Shown here piece after piece: positions 1 to 9,662 of a stretch of DNA of 64,000 nucleotides (the first letter of the stretch is position 1; every line of letters starts with the position of its first letter). Below the pieces are notes generated by a model. That model saw nothing but the letters and a program-made list of their open reading frames with translations. It was not told the origin of the DNA and ran no database searches. The translations under genes were made by a program, and so were the position numbers. Source of the DNA: Shewanella hafniensis (GTDB lineage: Bacteria > Pseudomonadota > Gammaproteobacteria > Enterobacterales > Shewanellaceae); NCBI RefSeq assembly GCF_019655335.1, contig NZ_BPFD01000004.1, positions 62,001 through 126,000 on the forward strand. Reading direction: 5' to 3'.

Positions 1-152
1 ATGAAGTGTGCAAAATGTTAGATAAAACACCTGCGACCATCAAACGCTTCGCTCGGGAGAATTTACTCTCGAGTGTTCAAGAAGGTGACGAATTAAAATT
101 CCCTGAAGCGGAAGTGAAACGCTATCTCGCCTTTTCACAACGCTTAGGCTAA
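1..152 (+). CDS. C-terminal part of a small helix-turn-helix DNA-binding protein (partial)
   Basis: The reading frame enters from the left edge and stops with TAA at 150-152, giving about 50 residues. The visible part reads like a winged-helix/excisionase-type HTH: a KMLDKTPATIKRFAREN helix-turn-helix stretch followed by a basic/acidic wing (ELKFPEAEVKRYL). Proteins of this type bind DNA and usually act as small regulators or excision factors; which one cannot be said because the N-terminus lies outside the window. The internal ATG at 15 is not necessarily the start, since the frame is open upstream of it. Confidence 0.55.
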   Translation, partial: EVCKMLDKTPATIKRFARENLLSSVQEGDELKFPEAEVKRYLAFSQRLG

Positions 153-482
153 AACGCATTAGGCAAGTCATGGCAAGTAAAGCGGGGTAACCGCTGCTTA
201 AATCGTTTGATTTTAATTTTGAGTCTAAGTTTTTGAAAGTAGCTTGAATTTTAAAGGTGATGCTTAAGTTTAATGACAAGGCTTAAGTTTAAGCCGTCGA
301 TAACGAATGAAAACAACCTATGAATACAACATGGACAGTAAAACTCAAAGGGATTTGAACTAAGCCATTCCGGTTTGTTGCAAGGGATTGGTTAGCCGAA
401 TTTAGCGGTGCAAGCCATTAAACTTAAGCGATGAAACTTTAAGCTATTAAGCCTCAAGCTGTTAATCCAAAAGATTGAACCA
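153..482. other. Intergenic, 330 bp, no gene seen
   Basis: AT-rich stretch between the HTH tail and the convergent CYTH gene. It has several loosely repeated CTTAAG-containing words, and a short AGCGG/CCGCT hairpin near 181-196 that might end the HTH transcript but lacks a clear T-run. An antisense open frame crosses the area but has no coding character. Confidence 0.4.
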
Positions 483-1070
483 TTACTTATTATTTAAAGC
501 CTGCTGCAACTGCCGATAGGATAACCACTCCCGCTGCGTTTCACTTAAGCCCAAATCGGCAGCGAGTTGTTGCAATTGAACTTCATACTTAGGCAACAGG
601 GTTTCATCATTGGTCATAATCGCGAGTTCAGCAAAATCCCCTAAACCTTCGATATGATCGATTGTTAAATGAAATTCACCCAGAAAATAGATGCTGCGGC
701 GCTTTTTAATTTCCAATACGCACTCATAACCTAAGGTATGCAACATACTTTTTGCCTTGGTCGCTTCGGTGATATTCACAGCTTCACAGCGGTCTTTCTC
801 TGGCCCCTTTACTATCCACAGCATAATCCCCGATGGCTGCATCTCACGGATACACAAGCTCTTGTGCTCACCTTTAAGTGACTGTGATGGCAGATCAAAG
901 TAACAGTCATGCTCAAGGTTATCTTCGAGCATGACCTCAGGATTTCTCATCTGCAAGGCAGCGAAAAAAGCGTGGCGATCCCATAAGCGGTATTTAAGCT
1001 CGACCTCAAATTGACCATTAAAATGAGCATTAATTTGTGGGGCTAACGCTTCAGGCATCGCAGAGTTCAT
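483..1070 (-). CDS. CYTH domain protein (class IV adenylate cyclase / triphosphatase-like)
   Basis: 195 residues. The N-terminal half carries the CYTH signature EVELK (ExExK) at about residues 22-26, followed by acidic and basic residues spread along the chain (KGEHKSLCIR, WIVKGPEKDR, LEIKKRRSIY, LTIDHIEGLGDFAEL). In this family they line a metal-dependent tunnel that binds triphosphate substrates. Members are CyaB-like adenylate cyclases, thiamine triphosphatases or inorganic triphosphatases. The C-terminal DHIEGLGDFAEL motif is closest to CyaB-like/thiamine-triphosphatase members, but the substrate cannot be assigned from sequence. The gene stands alone, downstream of cydC on the same strand with a gap of about 90 bp. 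It is probably cytosolic; no signal peptide or membrane segment is seen. Confidence 0.8.
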   Translation of the reverse strand: MNSAMPEALAPQINAHFNGQFEVELKYRLWDRHAFFAALQMRNPEVMLEDNLEHDCYFDLPSQSLKGEHKSLCIREMQPSGIMLWIVKGPEKDRCEAVNITEATKAKSMLHTLGYECVLEIKKRRSIYFLGEFHLTIDHIEGLGDFAELAIMTNDETLLPKYEVQLQQLAADLGLSETQREWLSYRQLQQALNNK

Positions 1071-1163
1071 CGATTTATATCCGCTTTTAATGGGTAAAAT
1101 ATATCGCTATTCATCATATTGAGCGTCAAAGGTTTGAGCATTAACGCCTTGAATACAGCAGGC

Positions 1164-2915
1164 TTAAGCGAGTCTTTGGTATAAGGCCTGATACTCTGCA
1201 CTGTTTTCAATTAAGCCCTGGTGAGTGCCAGACGCAATAATCTTACCCTGACCGAGTAGATGAATCTGATCCATCTTCGCCATAGCAGTTAAACGATGGC
1301 TAATCATCAGTAAGGTTTTATCCTGCGCAAATTCAAACAGTAAACTTAAAATCTCTCGCTCGGTGCGTTTATCTAGCCCTTCGGTTGGCTCATCGAGCAA
1401 TAGCAGCGGCGCATCACGCAGCAGTGCCCTAGCAACACCAATACGGCGCTGCTCGCCACCCGAAAGCTGACGTCCACCTTCACCTATCCACCTGTCCAGC
1501 GGCTTATCACCCGTGAGTAAAGCGCCAAGCCCAACCCGCTGTAACACATCAATCAAACGTGCGTCGTGGGCCGTGCGTTTCTCGCCTTCGATAACTGGTA
1601 AGGCTATTACTAAATTTTCCCGTAAAGTGCCCGCAAACAAATAGATGCGTTGGCTAATCACAGTCATCGCATCCCTAAGCCCGCGCTCGCTGTACTCTGC
1701 AAGTGCATGGCCATCGAGCTTTATGTGCCCTTGCTGCGCTTGCCACTCGCGGGTAATCAGCGCCAGTAAACTCGACTTACCGCAACCCGTTGGCCCAAGT
1801 AGCGCGACTTTTTGCCCCGCTTTTATCTCAAGGGACAAACCTTGCAGCACGTGTTGATCGTCTCGATAACCAAAGTGGATATCTTCAATCTGCAATGCGC
1901 CGGATTTTGCCTTAAGGCCAGTATCGGTAACAAATTGAATATCTGCCTCTTGTTCGGTGATTTCGTTAATCCGTGTCGCCGCCAATACACAGCCAGACAA
2001 ATGCTGAAACGCGCCCGCGATCGGCATCATCATCTCAACGCAGGCCATAGTGGCAAACACCATAAGCGCAAACATAGGGCCCGGCGGCACAGCATCACCC
2101 ACGCCTTGAGCGGCTAAATAAAGCATCATGATCAAGGCTGAGCCAGTGGAGAGGATCAACATGGCTTGGCTGAGCGCTGTGATATTGGCCATCGCACTTT
2201 GGCTTTTAAACAGATTTGCCTCAGCCTCGTTTAGTTTTTGCCTGAATCTGTCATTGGCGCCAAATAGGCTGAGTTCGGCTTGGCCTTGCAGCATATCAAG
2301 CAACAGCACCCGATAATGGCGCTTAGTTTCGAGCATAGTGCGGCTCGGCATGTGCCCAAGGCGATAAAATAGCAGTGGCATCACCAGCCAAACGGCGACT
2401 AAAAATAGGCAGAGACTCAGGGCCAACTTGGCATCGAACCAAGCAAGAAACAGATACAAGAGCCCAGTCATCAGCAGTGATGCCGCCATAGGCGTGAGCA
2501 GTCGCAGATATAGATGATCTAGGGTATCGATATCGGCCACTAAGCGATTGAGCATGTCGCCACGGCGTAGCCCCTGCAGATTTTTAGCACTTAGCGGTAA
2601 GAGTTTTTGCCACGCCCAAACGCGAAGCTCAGTCAGCAACTTAAAGGTTGCCTCATGGGTCGCTAAACGCTCACCATAACGACTAGCAGTACGGGCAATG
2701 GATAAGAAACGTACCCCGCCAGCAGGAGTGAAAAAGTTAAAGGACTGCGCCGTGACTATCGTCAAACCTGCGACCGCTGTAGCGGAAAGAAACCAGCCCG
2801 AAAGTGACAGTAAACCTATGCCAGCCATCAAGGTAATAATGGTCAGCAGCAAGCCCACGGACATCATTAGCCACTGGCGCGAGAACAATCGAATAAAGGG
2901 GATTAGCACTTTCAT
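1164..2915 (-). CDS. cydC: CydC, heterodimeric thiol-exporter ABC subunit
   Basis: 583 residues. An N-terminal membrane domain with about six hydrophobic segments (residues 1-320) is followed by a nucleotide-binding domain with Walker A GPTGCGKSS (about residue 373), signature LSGGEQRR and Walker B LLLLDEPTEGLD, then the switch histidine ISHR. With CydD it forms the inner-membrane exporter of cysteine and glutathione that is needed to assemble cytochrome bd oxidase and c-type cytochromes. The start overlaps the cydD stop by 4 bp (ATGA-type coupling), so the two form an operon transcribed cydD-cydC. Length and motif order are normal. CydC rather than CydD is assigned from operon order and resemblance of the NBD to CydC. 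Confidence 0.93.
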   Translation of the reverse strand: MKVLIPFIRLFSRQWLMMSVGLLLTIITLMAGIGLLSLSGWFLSATAVAGLTIVTAQSFNFFTPAGGVRFLSIARTASRYGERLATHEATFKLLTELRVWAWQKLLPLSAKNLQGLRRGDMLNRLVADIDTLDHLYLRLLTPMAASLLMTGLLYLFLAWFDAKLALSLCLFLVAVWLVMPLLFYRLGHMPSRTMLETKRHYRVLLLDMLQGQAELSLFGANDRFRQKLNEAEANLFKSQSAMANITALSQAMLILSTGSALIMMLYLAAQGVGDAVPPGPMFALMVFATMACVEMMMPIAGAFQHLSGCVLAATRINEITEQEADIQFVTDTGLKAKSGALQIEDIHFGYRDDQHVLQGLSLEIKAGQKVALLGPTGCGKSSLLALITREWQAQQGHIKLDGHALAEYSERGLRDAMTVISQRIYLFAGTLRENLVIALPVIEGEKRTAHDARLIDVLQRVGLGALLTGDKPLDRWIGEGGRQLSGGEQRRIGVARALLRDAPLLLLDEPTEGLDKRTEREILSLLFEFAQDKTLLMISHRLTAMAKMDQIHLLGQGKIIASGTHQGLIENSAEYQALYQRLA

Positions 2916-4864
2916 TGGGCCTCTCCTTTAGTGGGCTCGGCGGCAATGTCAAGTGGAGCGTCACTATCAAGCTGCGTCTCACTGGCGCTGGCCGATAACG
3001 GTACAAGTTCAATATCCGCCACGGACTCAATATTTTCACGCAGTAAAGTTTGGAATAAGCCGTTTGTGTCAGACAAAGTGGTGTAATCGCCCCGCTGCAC
3101 TATCAAGCCTTTATCGAGCACAAGAATAGTATCCATTTGATCTAACTGATCTAATCTGTGGGTCACCATAATGCACATCTTACCCGCCATGGCGCGATTC
3201 AGCGCAGAACTCACCGCCTGCTCACTCTGGCTATCTAAACTGGCTGTGGGTTCATCAAGGACAAACAAACTCGCCTGCTGCCCAAGCGCCCTTGCTAAGG
3301 CAATACGTTGAGCTTGGCCAACGGATAAACCGGAGGATTGTTCACCGACTGGGGCATCTAAACCCAATGGCTGCGCCTTAACGAAGTCGCTGATATTGGC
3401 CTCTGCCAGCAAGTGCCACAGTCTATCATCGGGCAGAGTGGGGTCGGCTAAAGCAACGTTATCCCGCACAGTACCGTGGAATAACTGCGGTTCTTGGCCC
3501 AGCCAAGCTAAATGCTGGCGCCAATGGGCTAAGTCTAATGCGGATAACTCATGGCCATTGATCAGCAAATGTCCCTTATAGGGTAGAAATCCCAATAAGG
3601 CATTGAGTAAACTGGTTTTCCCCGCGCCGCTTGGGCCAACTAAGGCTAAGCGTTCACCCTCATTTAACTCAAAACTCAACGGGCCAAGTAAACGTGTGCC
3701 ATCGACACTGAACACTTCAAGATTGTCGGCACTCAGGGTTTCTATGCTATCGATGCGCACTTGGCCGACAAACTCAGGTTCGGGATGTTCGAGCAAAGTA
3801 ATCAAGGCTTCCGCCGCGCCGACGGCCTGCGCCTTAGCGTGGTAATGGGTGCCCATGTCCCGCAGCGGTTGATAAAACTCAGGGGCTAAAATCAGAATAA
3901 ACAGCCCAGTAAACAGGCTAAAAGGAATACCGACTATTTGAGGATCTGTACTCGAGCTGATATTGGCATGGGCGCCATAGTAGCCAAAATCTAAGTGACC
4001 TAAATAACTGAAACCAAAATAAACCGCCAGCACAGCAATCGAAACCGCCGCAAAAAACTCTAATACCGCCGAGCTTAAAAAAGCCATGCGCAGTACCGAC
4101 ATAGTGCGGCTACGGAACTCTTCCGAAGCAGTGGCGATCACCTTTAGCTCAGCATCACCACGGAGGAAGAGTTTCAAGGTGCTTAAGCCTTTTAATCTAT
4201 CCATAAAGTGGCCGCTTAATCTTGCAAGCGCACTGAAATTTTTGCGATTTGCATCGGCAGCGCCCATGCCAACTAAAATCATAAACATAGGGATTAACGG
4301 CGCAGTGAGTAACAGGATTAAGCCTGCCGCCCAGTTAATCGGGAATACCGCTGCTAAAATGAGGATGGGAATAAAACCAGCAAGGCTGATTTGCGGAAGG
4401 TATCTGGCATAAAAGTCTTGTAAATCTTCGACTTGCTCTAACACTATGCTAGCCCAACTGCCTGCGGGTTTACCTTTAATAAACGCCGGACCTAGCTTAG
4501 TCAACTTGTCCATTACTGCCGCGCGAATATGACCACGCAGACGCTTACCCGCCTCAAAACTGGCGCGTTCACGTCCATAAGCCAGCAAGGCACGCAGTAA
4601 CATCAATGCGATTAACGCAATAAAATGAGGTGTATAGGTATCAATACTCACGCTGGAACTGACCATCTGGACATTGTCAGTGAGCGGCATGACTTGCTGC
4701 CCCATGATCACGCCATCGAGAATCGTCGCGATAATATAAGCCTGCGCCACCATAGCGACGGCGCTTATCATCCCAAGCCATAACGACAATTTAAGGAACA
4801 AGCCACAGGCTTTTTTCTGGGCTTTAAGCCAAACAAGAAGGGATTTTTCTAACGACTTATCCAT
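2912..4864 (-). CDS. cydD: CydD, heterodimeric thiol-exporter ABC subunit
   Basis: About 650 residues from the ATG at 4864. That start is chosen over one seven codons upstream because GGAG sits six bases before it and the protein then begins MDKSLEKSLL. The hydrophobic domain (residues 20-330) holds six probable membrane helices. The NBD has Walker A GPSGAGKTS (about residue 410), signature LSVGQAQR and Walker B LFVLDEPTASLD. A hydrophilic, acidic tail of about 45 residues follows the NBD (SASETQLDSDAPLD) and is longer than I expect for E. coli CydD. Partner of CydC in export of cysteine and glutathione to the periplasm for cytochrome bd and cytochrome c maturation, which matters in a cytochrome-rich respirer. 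Confidence 0.93.
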   Translation of the reverse strand: MDKSLEKSLLVWLKAQKKACGLFLKLSLWLGMISAVAMVAQAYIIATILDGVIMGQQVMPLTDNVQMVSSSVSIDTYTPHFIALIALMLLRALLAYGRERASFEAGKRLRGHIRAAVMDKLTKLGPAFIKGKPAGSWASIVLEQVEDLQDFYARYLPQISLAGFIPILILAAVFPINWAAGLILLLTAPLIPMFMILVGMGAADANRKNFSALARLSGHFMDRLKGLSTLKLFLRGDAELKVIATASEEFRSRTMSVLRMAFLSSAVLEFFAAVSIAVLAVYFGFSYLGHLDFGYYGAHANISSSTDPQIVGIPFSLFTGLFILILAPEFYQPLRDMGTHYHAKAQAVGAAEALITLLEHPEPEFVGQVRIDSIETLSADNLEVFSVDGTRLLGPLSFELNEGERLALVGPSGAGKTSLLNALLGFLPYKGHLLINGHELSALDLAHWRQHLAWLGQEPQLFHGTVRDNVALADPTLPDDRLWHLLAEANISDFVKAQPLGLDAPVGEQSSGLSVGQAQRIALARALGQQASLFVLDEPTASLDSQSEQAVSSALNRAMAGKMCIMVTHRLDQLDQMDTILVLDKGLIVQRGDYTTLSDTNGLFQTLLRENIESVADIELVPLSASASETQLDSDAPLDIAAEPTKGEAQ

Positions 4865-5203
4865 GGTGCTCCAACAAGAAAACAATTAAGCGACTCGTAG
4901 CGAGGATCGGCTATCGATAACGACTCAGTTTACGGGGCTTGCAACGGCTAAAAAGTTCCGATAGGGGCGCAGTATCGCAGGCATCTACAACAGATGAAAC
5001 CCTATCACAGACTTTTGCTAGCGGACTCACAAAAACGAGCTAAAGATAAACAAATCCCTGAGTTAACGGAACTTTCCCTAGCACTAGCCTGTTTGGGGAA
5101 ACTTAAAGTATTTAACCCTGCTCAGTAAATCGCAGCAGTCAGTATTCAAAAAGCCACAAGCAAACCTTAAGTTAGCTTGTAGTTTGCATTCAGAACTTAA
5201 CCC
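4865..5203. other. Intergenic, 339 bp, upstream of cydD
   Basis: It lies between cydD and the DUF3626 gene, both on the minus strand, and should hold the cydDC promoter and the end of the DUF3626 transcript. An imperfect ACAAGC/GCTTGT hairpin near 5156-5180 could help termination of the upstream gene, but there is no convincing T-run. No small gene is seen. Confidence 0.35.
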
Positions 5204-6250
5204 TCACTGCACTGCGCCGTATTTCACTAACACATGCCAAAGTAACTTAAGTTCGTGGGCGACTTGGGCACGGTTACCGCGGTCGCGCCAATGCTGGGGT
5301 GAATGATATAAATCCCGCGCGGCCACACCTATGGCATGGGCATCGACTCTGTCTTCTATGGCGATACGATTAGCCAGCGATGGCATAGTTGGCCCGCGAA
5401 AATCGCTCGGGATCTGCGCCGTATGTAGGCTAAAACCATCATGATATTGCAGCTCGATATCATATCTGTCGCAAATTTTACTTAAGCTGGCGCCAATATC
5501 AGTGCCTTTAAAACTTGGATCGGCCACCAGCATGGCGATATCTTCATCGAGGGAAACATCACCGTGGATCTGCGCCTCGATATAATGATCGAGATTATTC
5601 GATAACGGCCGCTCGAATCGTGACAGCAAGGAAGTATTGAGCTGATGTCCCAAATAATGAATCACATTTAGCGGCTTAAAGTCAGATTTGCCTAAGGCAT
5701 AGTGACGCTCAAAACTCTCGGTCAGTAGCGCCGCTAAAATATCATCGAAGCATGATAGCGTGCCCTTCTCTTTCGGATTGCGGTACGAGTCGAGATAACA
5801 AAAGGTCGAACGTGCCAACACGCTGGCGTGGGTCAGCAAATAGCAGCTACCAAAACGCGGCGCGGGGCCGTCCTGCCACATGCCTAGATCGAGTGCGCCA
5901 TATTTAGGCCGAGATTTAGTGCCCTTATACACATCACCAAACAGCTGATTTTCCCAGTGATCCCTTGGGCCACCTAACTCAGGGGATAACTGACCGTTGG
6001 AAATATGGGTCTCAAACTGACTGCGGTATTGACCATCGCGCAGCAAACCTTCGGCTACTGTCATACCACGGCTGTCGATTCTATCAGGGTGAAAATGCAG
6101 CGCAATTCGGCCACAGTTGAGCAATTGTTTGAGGGCGAGTTGCATCTCATGCATGGGGATGTTCGACATCTGTTGCACATTTTTAATCACAGCGACGGCC
6201 TGTTCACTGCGTCCTCGAGCAAGGCGTTCAATATGCTGTATCGCTGTCAT
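5204..6250 (-). CDS. DUF3626 domain protein, function unknown
   Basis: 348 residues, soluble, no signal peptide or membrane segment. I recognise the DUF3626 family by its conserved blocks: IALHFHPDR (about residues 49-57), GLLRDGQYRSQFET, ISNG..SPELGG, RPKYGALDL, PRFGSCYL and STFCYLDS. The many conserved His, Asp and Arg residues suggest an enzyme, but no activity is known to me. It is a monocistronic-looking gene with a long empty region upstream. I give no function. Confidence 0.75.
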   Translation of the reverse strand: MTAIQHIERLARGRSEQAVAVIKNVQQMSNIPMHEMQLALKQLLNCGRIALHFHPDRIDSRGMTVAEGLLRDGQYRSQFETHISNGQLSPELGGPRDHWENQLFGDVYKGTKSRPKYGALDLGMWQDGPAPRFGSCYLLTHASVLARSTFCYLDSYRNPKEKGTLSCFDDILAALLTESFERHYALGKSDFKPLNVIHYLGHQLNTSLLSRFERPLSNNLDHYIEAQIHGDVSLDEDIAMLVADPSFKGTDIGASLSKICDRYDIELQYHDGFSLHTAQIPSDFRGPTMPSLANRIAIEDRVDAHAIGVAARDLYHSPQHWRDRGNRAQVAHELKLLWHVLVKYGAVQ

Positions 6251-6833
6251 AATCCACCTATAAATGAGAGGCGTTTAACCGTTTCCCGCGTTGGCTCATC
6301 CTAAAATAAACACGAGACTCATCGCAAGCATGCAGAAAATAGATATTGATGAATTCTACTCCTATCGCCTTGAGTTTATACCACTCAAATTAATCTAGCG
6401 TGATCTAGCGCTAACTCACTCTAACTTTTAGATAAAAAGAGTCGACGAGTTAACTTTAAACCGGCCTGTTTAGCTGATTGAATCAGCCTGATAGCCATAC
6501 TGTACATTTGGTGAGTCCATTAGGCTCAACCGCACCCCAAAATAACAGTAAAAGTCCGACCCCAAAGCCTCTGCCAGTACAATACAGCACTTAACCGAAT
6601 GCAGATTCGCCCTCAATAAGCTCAAACTCGACTGAGGAAACTTGCGCCTAAAAGATATGCGAGACCGAGTGAAAGCCGCTGACAAGCGATTTATGTGCCA
6701 ATATGAATGAAACCCGCTGTAAAAGTCTTTATTCGATGGCACTTAGGGCCCCGATCCTGTAAGCTGCACGCCCGCCAGCAGACCTGGCTATTGACCATAA
6801 ATGCAGCAAAGCGTTGCCACAAGAGACCAATCT
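6251..6833. other. Intergenic, 583 bp, divergent promoter region
   Basis: It separates the leftward DUF3626 gene from the rightward rhlE gene, so it must hold both promoters and perhaps a long rhlE leader. A leftward open frame at 6470-6742 has no ribosome site and an unlikely composition, and I do not call it. No hairpin with a T-run or tRNA-like fold was seen. Confidence 0.4.
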
Positions 6834-8381
6834 ATGAGTTTTACCTCCCTGGGCTTATCGGCCCCGATACTTAAAGCCGTTGCCGAACAAGGCTACGACA
6901 CACCTTCGCCAATCCAAGCTCAAGCCATTCCAGCTGTGCTTCAAGGCAAAGATGTGATGGCGGCCGCCCAAACAGGAACAGGTAAAACAGCAGGTTTCAC
7001 CCTACCTATGCTCGAACTCCTGAGTAAAGGTAACCGTGCCCAAGCAGGCCAAGTGCGCGCATTAGTGTTAACTCCAACACGCGAATTGGCGGCTCAGGTT
7101 GCAGAAAGTGTTGAAACCTATGGTAAAAATTTACCACTGCGCTCAGCGGTGATATTTGGTGGCGTGCCTATCAATCCACAAATCGCGAAATTGCGCCACG
7201 GTGTCGACGTATTAGTCGCCACACCAGGTCGATTGATGGATCTGTACAATCAAAAAGCGGTGAAATTCAGCCAGCTTGAAATCTTAGTATTAGATGAAGC
7301 CGATCGCATGCTCGACATGGGCTTTATCCGCGACATCCGTAAGATCCTGGCCATTTTACCTAAGCAACGCCAAAACCTGATGCTCTCAGCCACCTTCTCC
7401 GATGAAATTCGTGAGCTGGCAAAAGGCTTAGTGAATAATCCGGTCGAAATTTCGGTCACGCCACGTAACGCGGCGGCGACCACAGTAAAACAATGGGTTT
7501 GCCCCGTCGATAAGAGCCAGAAATCGGCACTCTTGATCCAACTCATCAAGCAAAACGATTGGCAACAAGTGCTGGTATTCTCGCGCACTAAACATGGCGC
7601 TAACCGTCTGGCAAAAAGCCTTGAAGATGCGGGCATTAAAGCCGCCGCTATCCACGGTAACAAGAGCCAAACTGCGCGAACTAAAGCCTTGGCCGACTTT
7701 AAAAATGGCCAAGCTCGCGTACTGGTTGCGACCGATATCGCCGCCCGTGGTTTGGACATTGACCAATTGCCACAAGTGGTTAACTTCGACTTACCGAACG
7801 TGCCAGAAGATTATGTGCACCGCATCGGCCGTACTGGCCGCGCTGGCGCATCGGGTCAAGCCGTGTCACTGGTGAGCAACGAAGAAATCAAACTGCTGAA
7901 CGATATCGAGCGTTTGATCAATCGCGTATTAGACCGAGAAATGGTTGAAGGCTTTAACCATGTATTGCCTGAGTCACGTTTAGGTGGCGGCGGAAAAAGC
8001 AGCGGTAAATCAGTACCAAGCCGTAGAAATACCCGCAGCTCAAACCAACCTAGCTCACGCGATGGCACCCCAAGAAGCGCAGAGCATAAAGATGGTCAAC
8101 GCAGCGGTGACGTCGCGCGCGGCCACAAGCCAAACGACAAGAACCCAAGACACAGCGGTGAAGCCAGTAGCGCACCTCGTGCTGATTCAGCCAAACCACG
8201 TCCACCACGTTCAAACGATGGCCGTGCGAATAGCGCAGGCGCTAGTCGTCCAAGTGAAAGCCGTTCAGGTTCTGGCGAAAATCGTGGCCAAGCGGGTGAG
8301 AACCCTTACGCCAATGGCCCAAAGAAAAATACCCGTCGCCCAAATAACGGTGCGAGTCGTCCAAGACATTCACAGGATTAA
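6834..8381 (+). CDS. rhlE: ATP-dependent RNA helicase RhlE (DEAD box)
   Basis: About 515 residues from the ATG at 6834; the family's usual N-terminus [11 protein letters not shown] begins there, so an ATG eleven codons upstream is less likely. Motifs in order: Q motif ([10 protein letters not shown]), Walker [33 protein letters not shown], then the second RecA domain with [11 protein letters not shown] and HRIGRTGR. From about residue 385 to the end lies a low-complexity Ser/Arg/Gly/Asn-rich basic tail of roughly 130 residues, as is common for RNA-binding tails in RhlE proteins. It unwinds short RNA duplexes in ribosome assembly and mRNA turnover, often important in the cold. A strong terminator follows. 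Confidence 0.93.
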   Translation: MSFTSLGLSAPILKAVAEQGYDTPSPIQAQAIPAVLQGKDVMAAAQTGTGKTAGFTLPMLELLSKGNRAQAGQVRALVLTPTRELAAQVAESVETYGKNLPLRSAVIFGGVPINPQIAKLRHGVDVLVATPGRLMDLYNQKAVKFSQLEILVLDEADRMLDMGFIRDIRKILAILPKQRQNLMLSATFSDEIRELAKGLVNNPVEISVTPRNAAATTVKQWVCPVDKSQKSALLIQLIKQNDWQQVLVFSRTKHGANRLAKSLEDAGIKAAAIHGNKSQTARTKALADFKNGQARVLVATDIAARGLDIDQLPQVVNFDLPNVPEDYVHRIGRTGRAGASGQAVSLVSNEEIKLLNDIERLINRVLDREMVEGFNHVLPESRLGGGGKSSGKSVPSRRNTRSSNQPSSRDGTPRSAEHKDGQRSGDVARGHKPNDKNPRHSGEASSAPRADSAKPRPPRSNDGRANSAGASRPSESRSGSGENRGQAGENPYANGPKKNTRRPNNGASRPRHSQD

Positions 8382-8430
8382 TGCACCCGCTGAGCGAACT
8401 CGCTTGGCGATTTAGCCGCATTAAGCCCTA

Positions 8431-8470
8431 AAAAAACGCCCAACTCCGTCAGGAATTGGGCGTTTTTTTT
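8431..8470 (+). terminator. Rho-independent terminator after rhlE
   Basis: CGCCCAA (8437-8443) pairs with TTGGGCG (8456-8462), followed by eight T and preceded by six A, so it may work in both directions. Confidence 0.9.
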
Positions 8471-8580
8471 GTCTTTATTTATTGATGCTTAGCGCATTAT
8501 CCACACATTGATCAATAACTCGCTTGAACAATCGTCGCTTTAAACAACAACCTAAAAAAAACGTTAAACAGCAACCTAAG

Positions 8581-9408
8581 TTAATTCGCCTTAATATCGG
8601 GCAACTGCTGCAGGACTTCATCCGTAAAATAGGGTTCATCTTCAACCCAAAAAATATAGTCTAGCCCTAGGTAGTTTTGTGCAAAATCCAGCAAGTCAGG
8701 CACAGTATTCTTTTTACCTGTTTTGGGATTAATCTGCCGCAAATTACCGTCTTGCACCGCCATGCCTTTCACCAATGCCGCTGGATATTCTTTAATAAAG
8801 GCGTAACTCTGTCCCATATGGCCTTTACGATATGGCATTAAATCTGGGCCACCTACGCCCATATTGAGCGCTTTGGCTTGCGCAAACAAACCTCGCATAT
8901 GGCCTTTGTCATTCCATGGCAGCCATTCGTCTGGTAAAAAGTTCAAATACACCATAGCGGTTGAATGCTGAAATGACTCAGCTAATACTTGCATGTTTTC
9001 GCCAATCGCATCGATATAGGCTTTAGGATTAAAATCACTGGGGAACGTCGTTGTTCCATCGGCGTTTTCAGTCCCCACATCAATTGAGCTTTCACTAAAG
9101 TTAATGCCCGCAATTTTCCCATCAAACTCTTGGCCTAGCTGGCGTACCAATTGCTGATAACGCGCACGTACTGCAGGCTCCCACATTTTGGCAGACCAGC
9201 CATACTCATCATCCGTCACAGGTTTATTAGGATCACGCTCTGGCGCGCTCAGCATGCTTTGCTTCAACACACCGCCTTGATAAATCGGATCATCAAGTAA
9301 ATACTGAGGCACATTGACTCTGGGCGTAAAGGATTTCTCTTGCAGCTGGATCCACAATTTTTTGCCTATCGAAACATAAATACTCCAAACCGATGCAGGC
9401 CTTATCAC
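8581..9408 (-). pseudogene. N-terminally truncated TIM-barrel glycosidase-like gene
   Basis: The open frame starts with GTG at 9408, with a stop (TAA) just upstream in the same frame and no ribosome site before it. From about residue 15 the protein looks like the inside of a (beta/alpha)8 barrel: KKLWIQLQEKSF (strand 2 style), DGKIAGINFSESSID, STAMVYLNFLPDEW, ALNMGVGGPDLM and LDYIFWVEDEPYF. Possible catalytic acids are the Glu residues in NFSESS and VEDEPY. The signal peptide and first strand/helix expected of such a hydrolase are missing, about 60-90 residues, and I cannot find them in another frame upstream. The most likely reading is a decayed secreted glycosidase; a functional short protein with unusual translation is possible. 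Confidence 0.55.
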
Positions 9409-9576
9409 CTGACAAAGTCGTTAATCTGCTCATTTATTTTTTACTCAGAATCACTTCTACCACAGGCAAGCTGAGGGGCATATCAATTCAGCAGACAAAT
9501 ACAAAGTGTTACTTAACCCCCGCCAGAATTAACATTTACAAAACAAACAGACTCAGTCACTGCATTAATCACCCAA

Positions 9577-9610
9577 TAAAAAAGGGAATAAACTTGAGTT
9601 TATTCCCTTT
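9577..9610 (-). terminator. Terminator of dbpA
   Basis: AAAGGGAATAAACT (9581-9594) and its exact complement (9597-9610) form a long stem; on the minus strand it is followed by a T-run. It lies just downstream of the dbpA stop. Confidence 0.8.
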
Positions 9611-9662
9611 AAAAATAGAGCGAATTAAATCGAGGTACGATTCAACTCAAGCTAAGCCAAGC

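Noticed and set aside
40..279. 79-codon minus-strand open frame near the left edge
   Set aside because: It lies opposite the HTH tail, has no ribosome site, and its composition is not protein-like.
6470..6742. 90-codon minus-strand open frame before rhlE
   Set aside because: No ribosome site, no motif, in a probable promoter and leader region.
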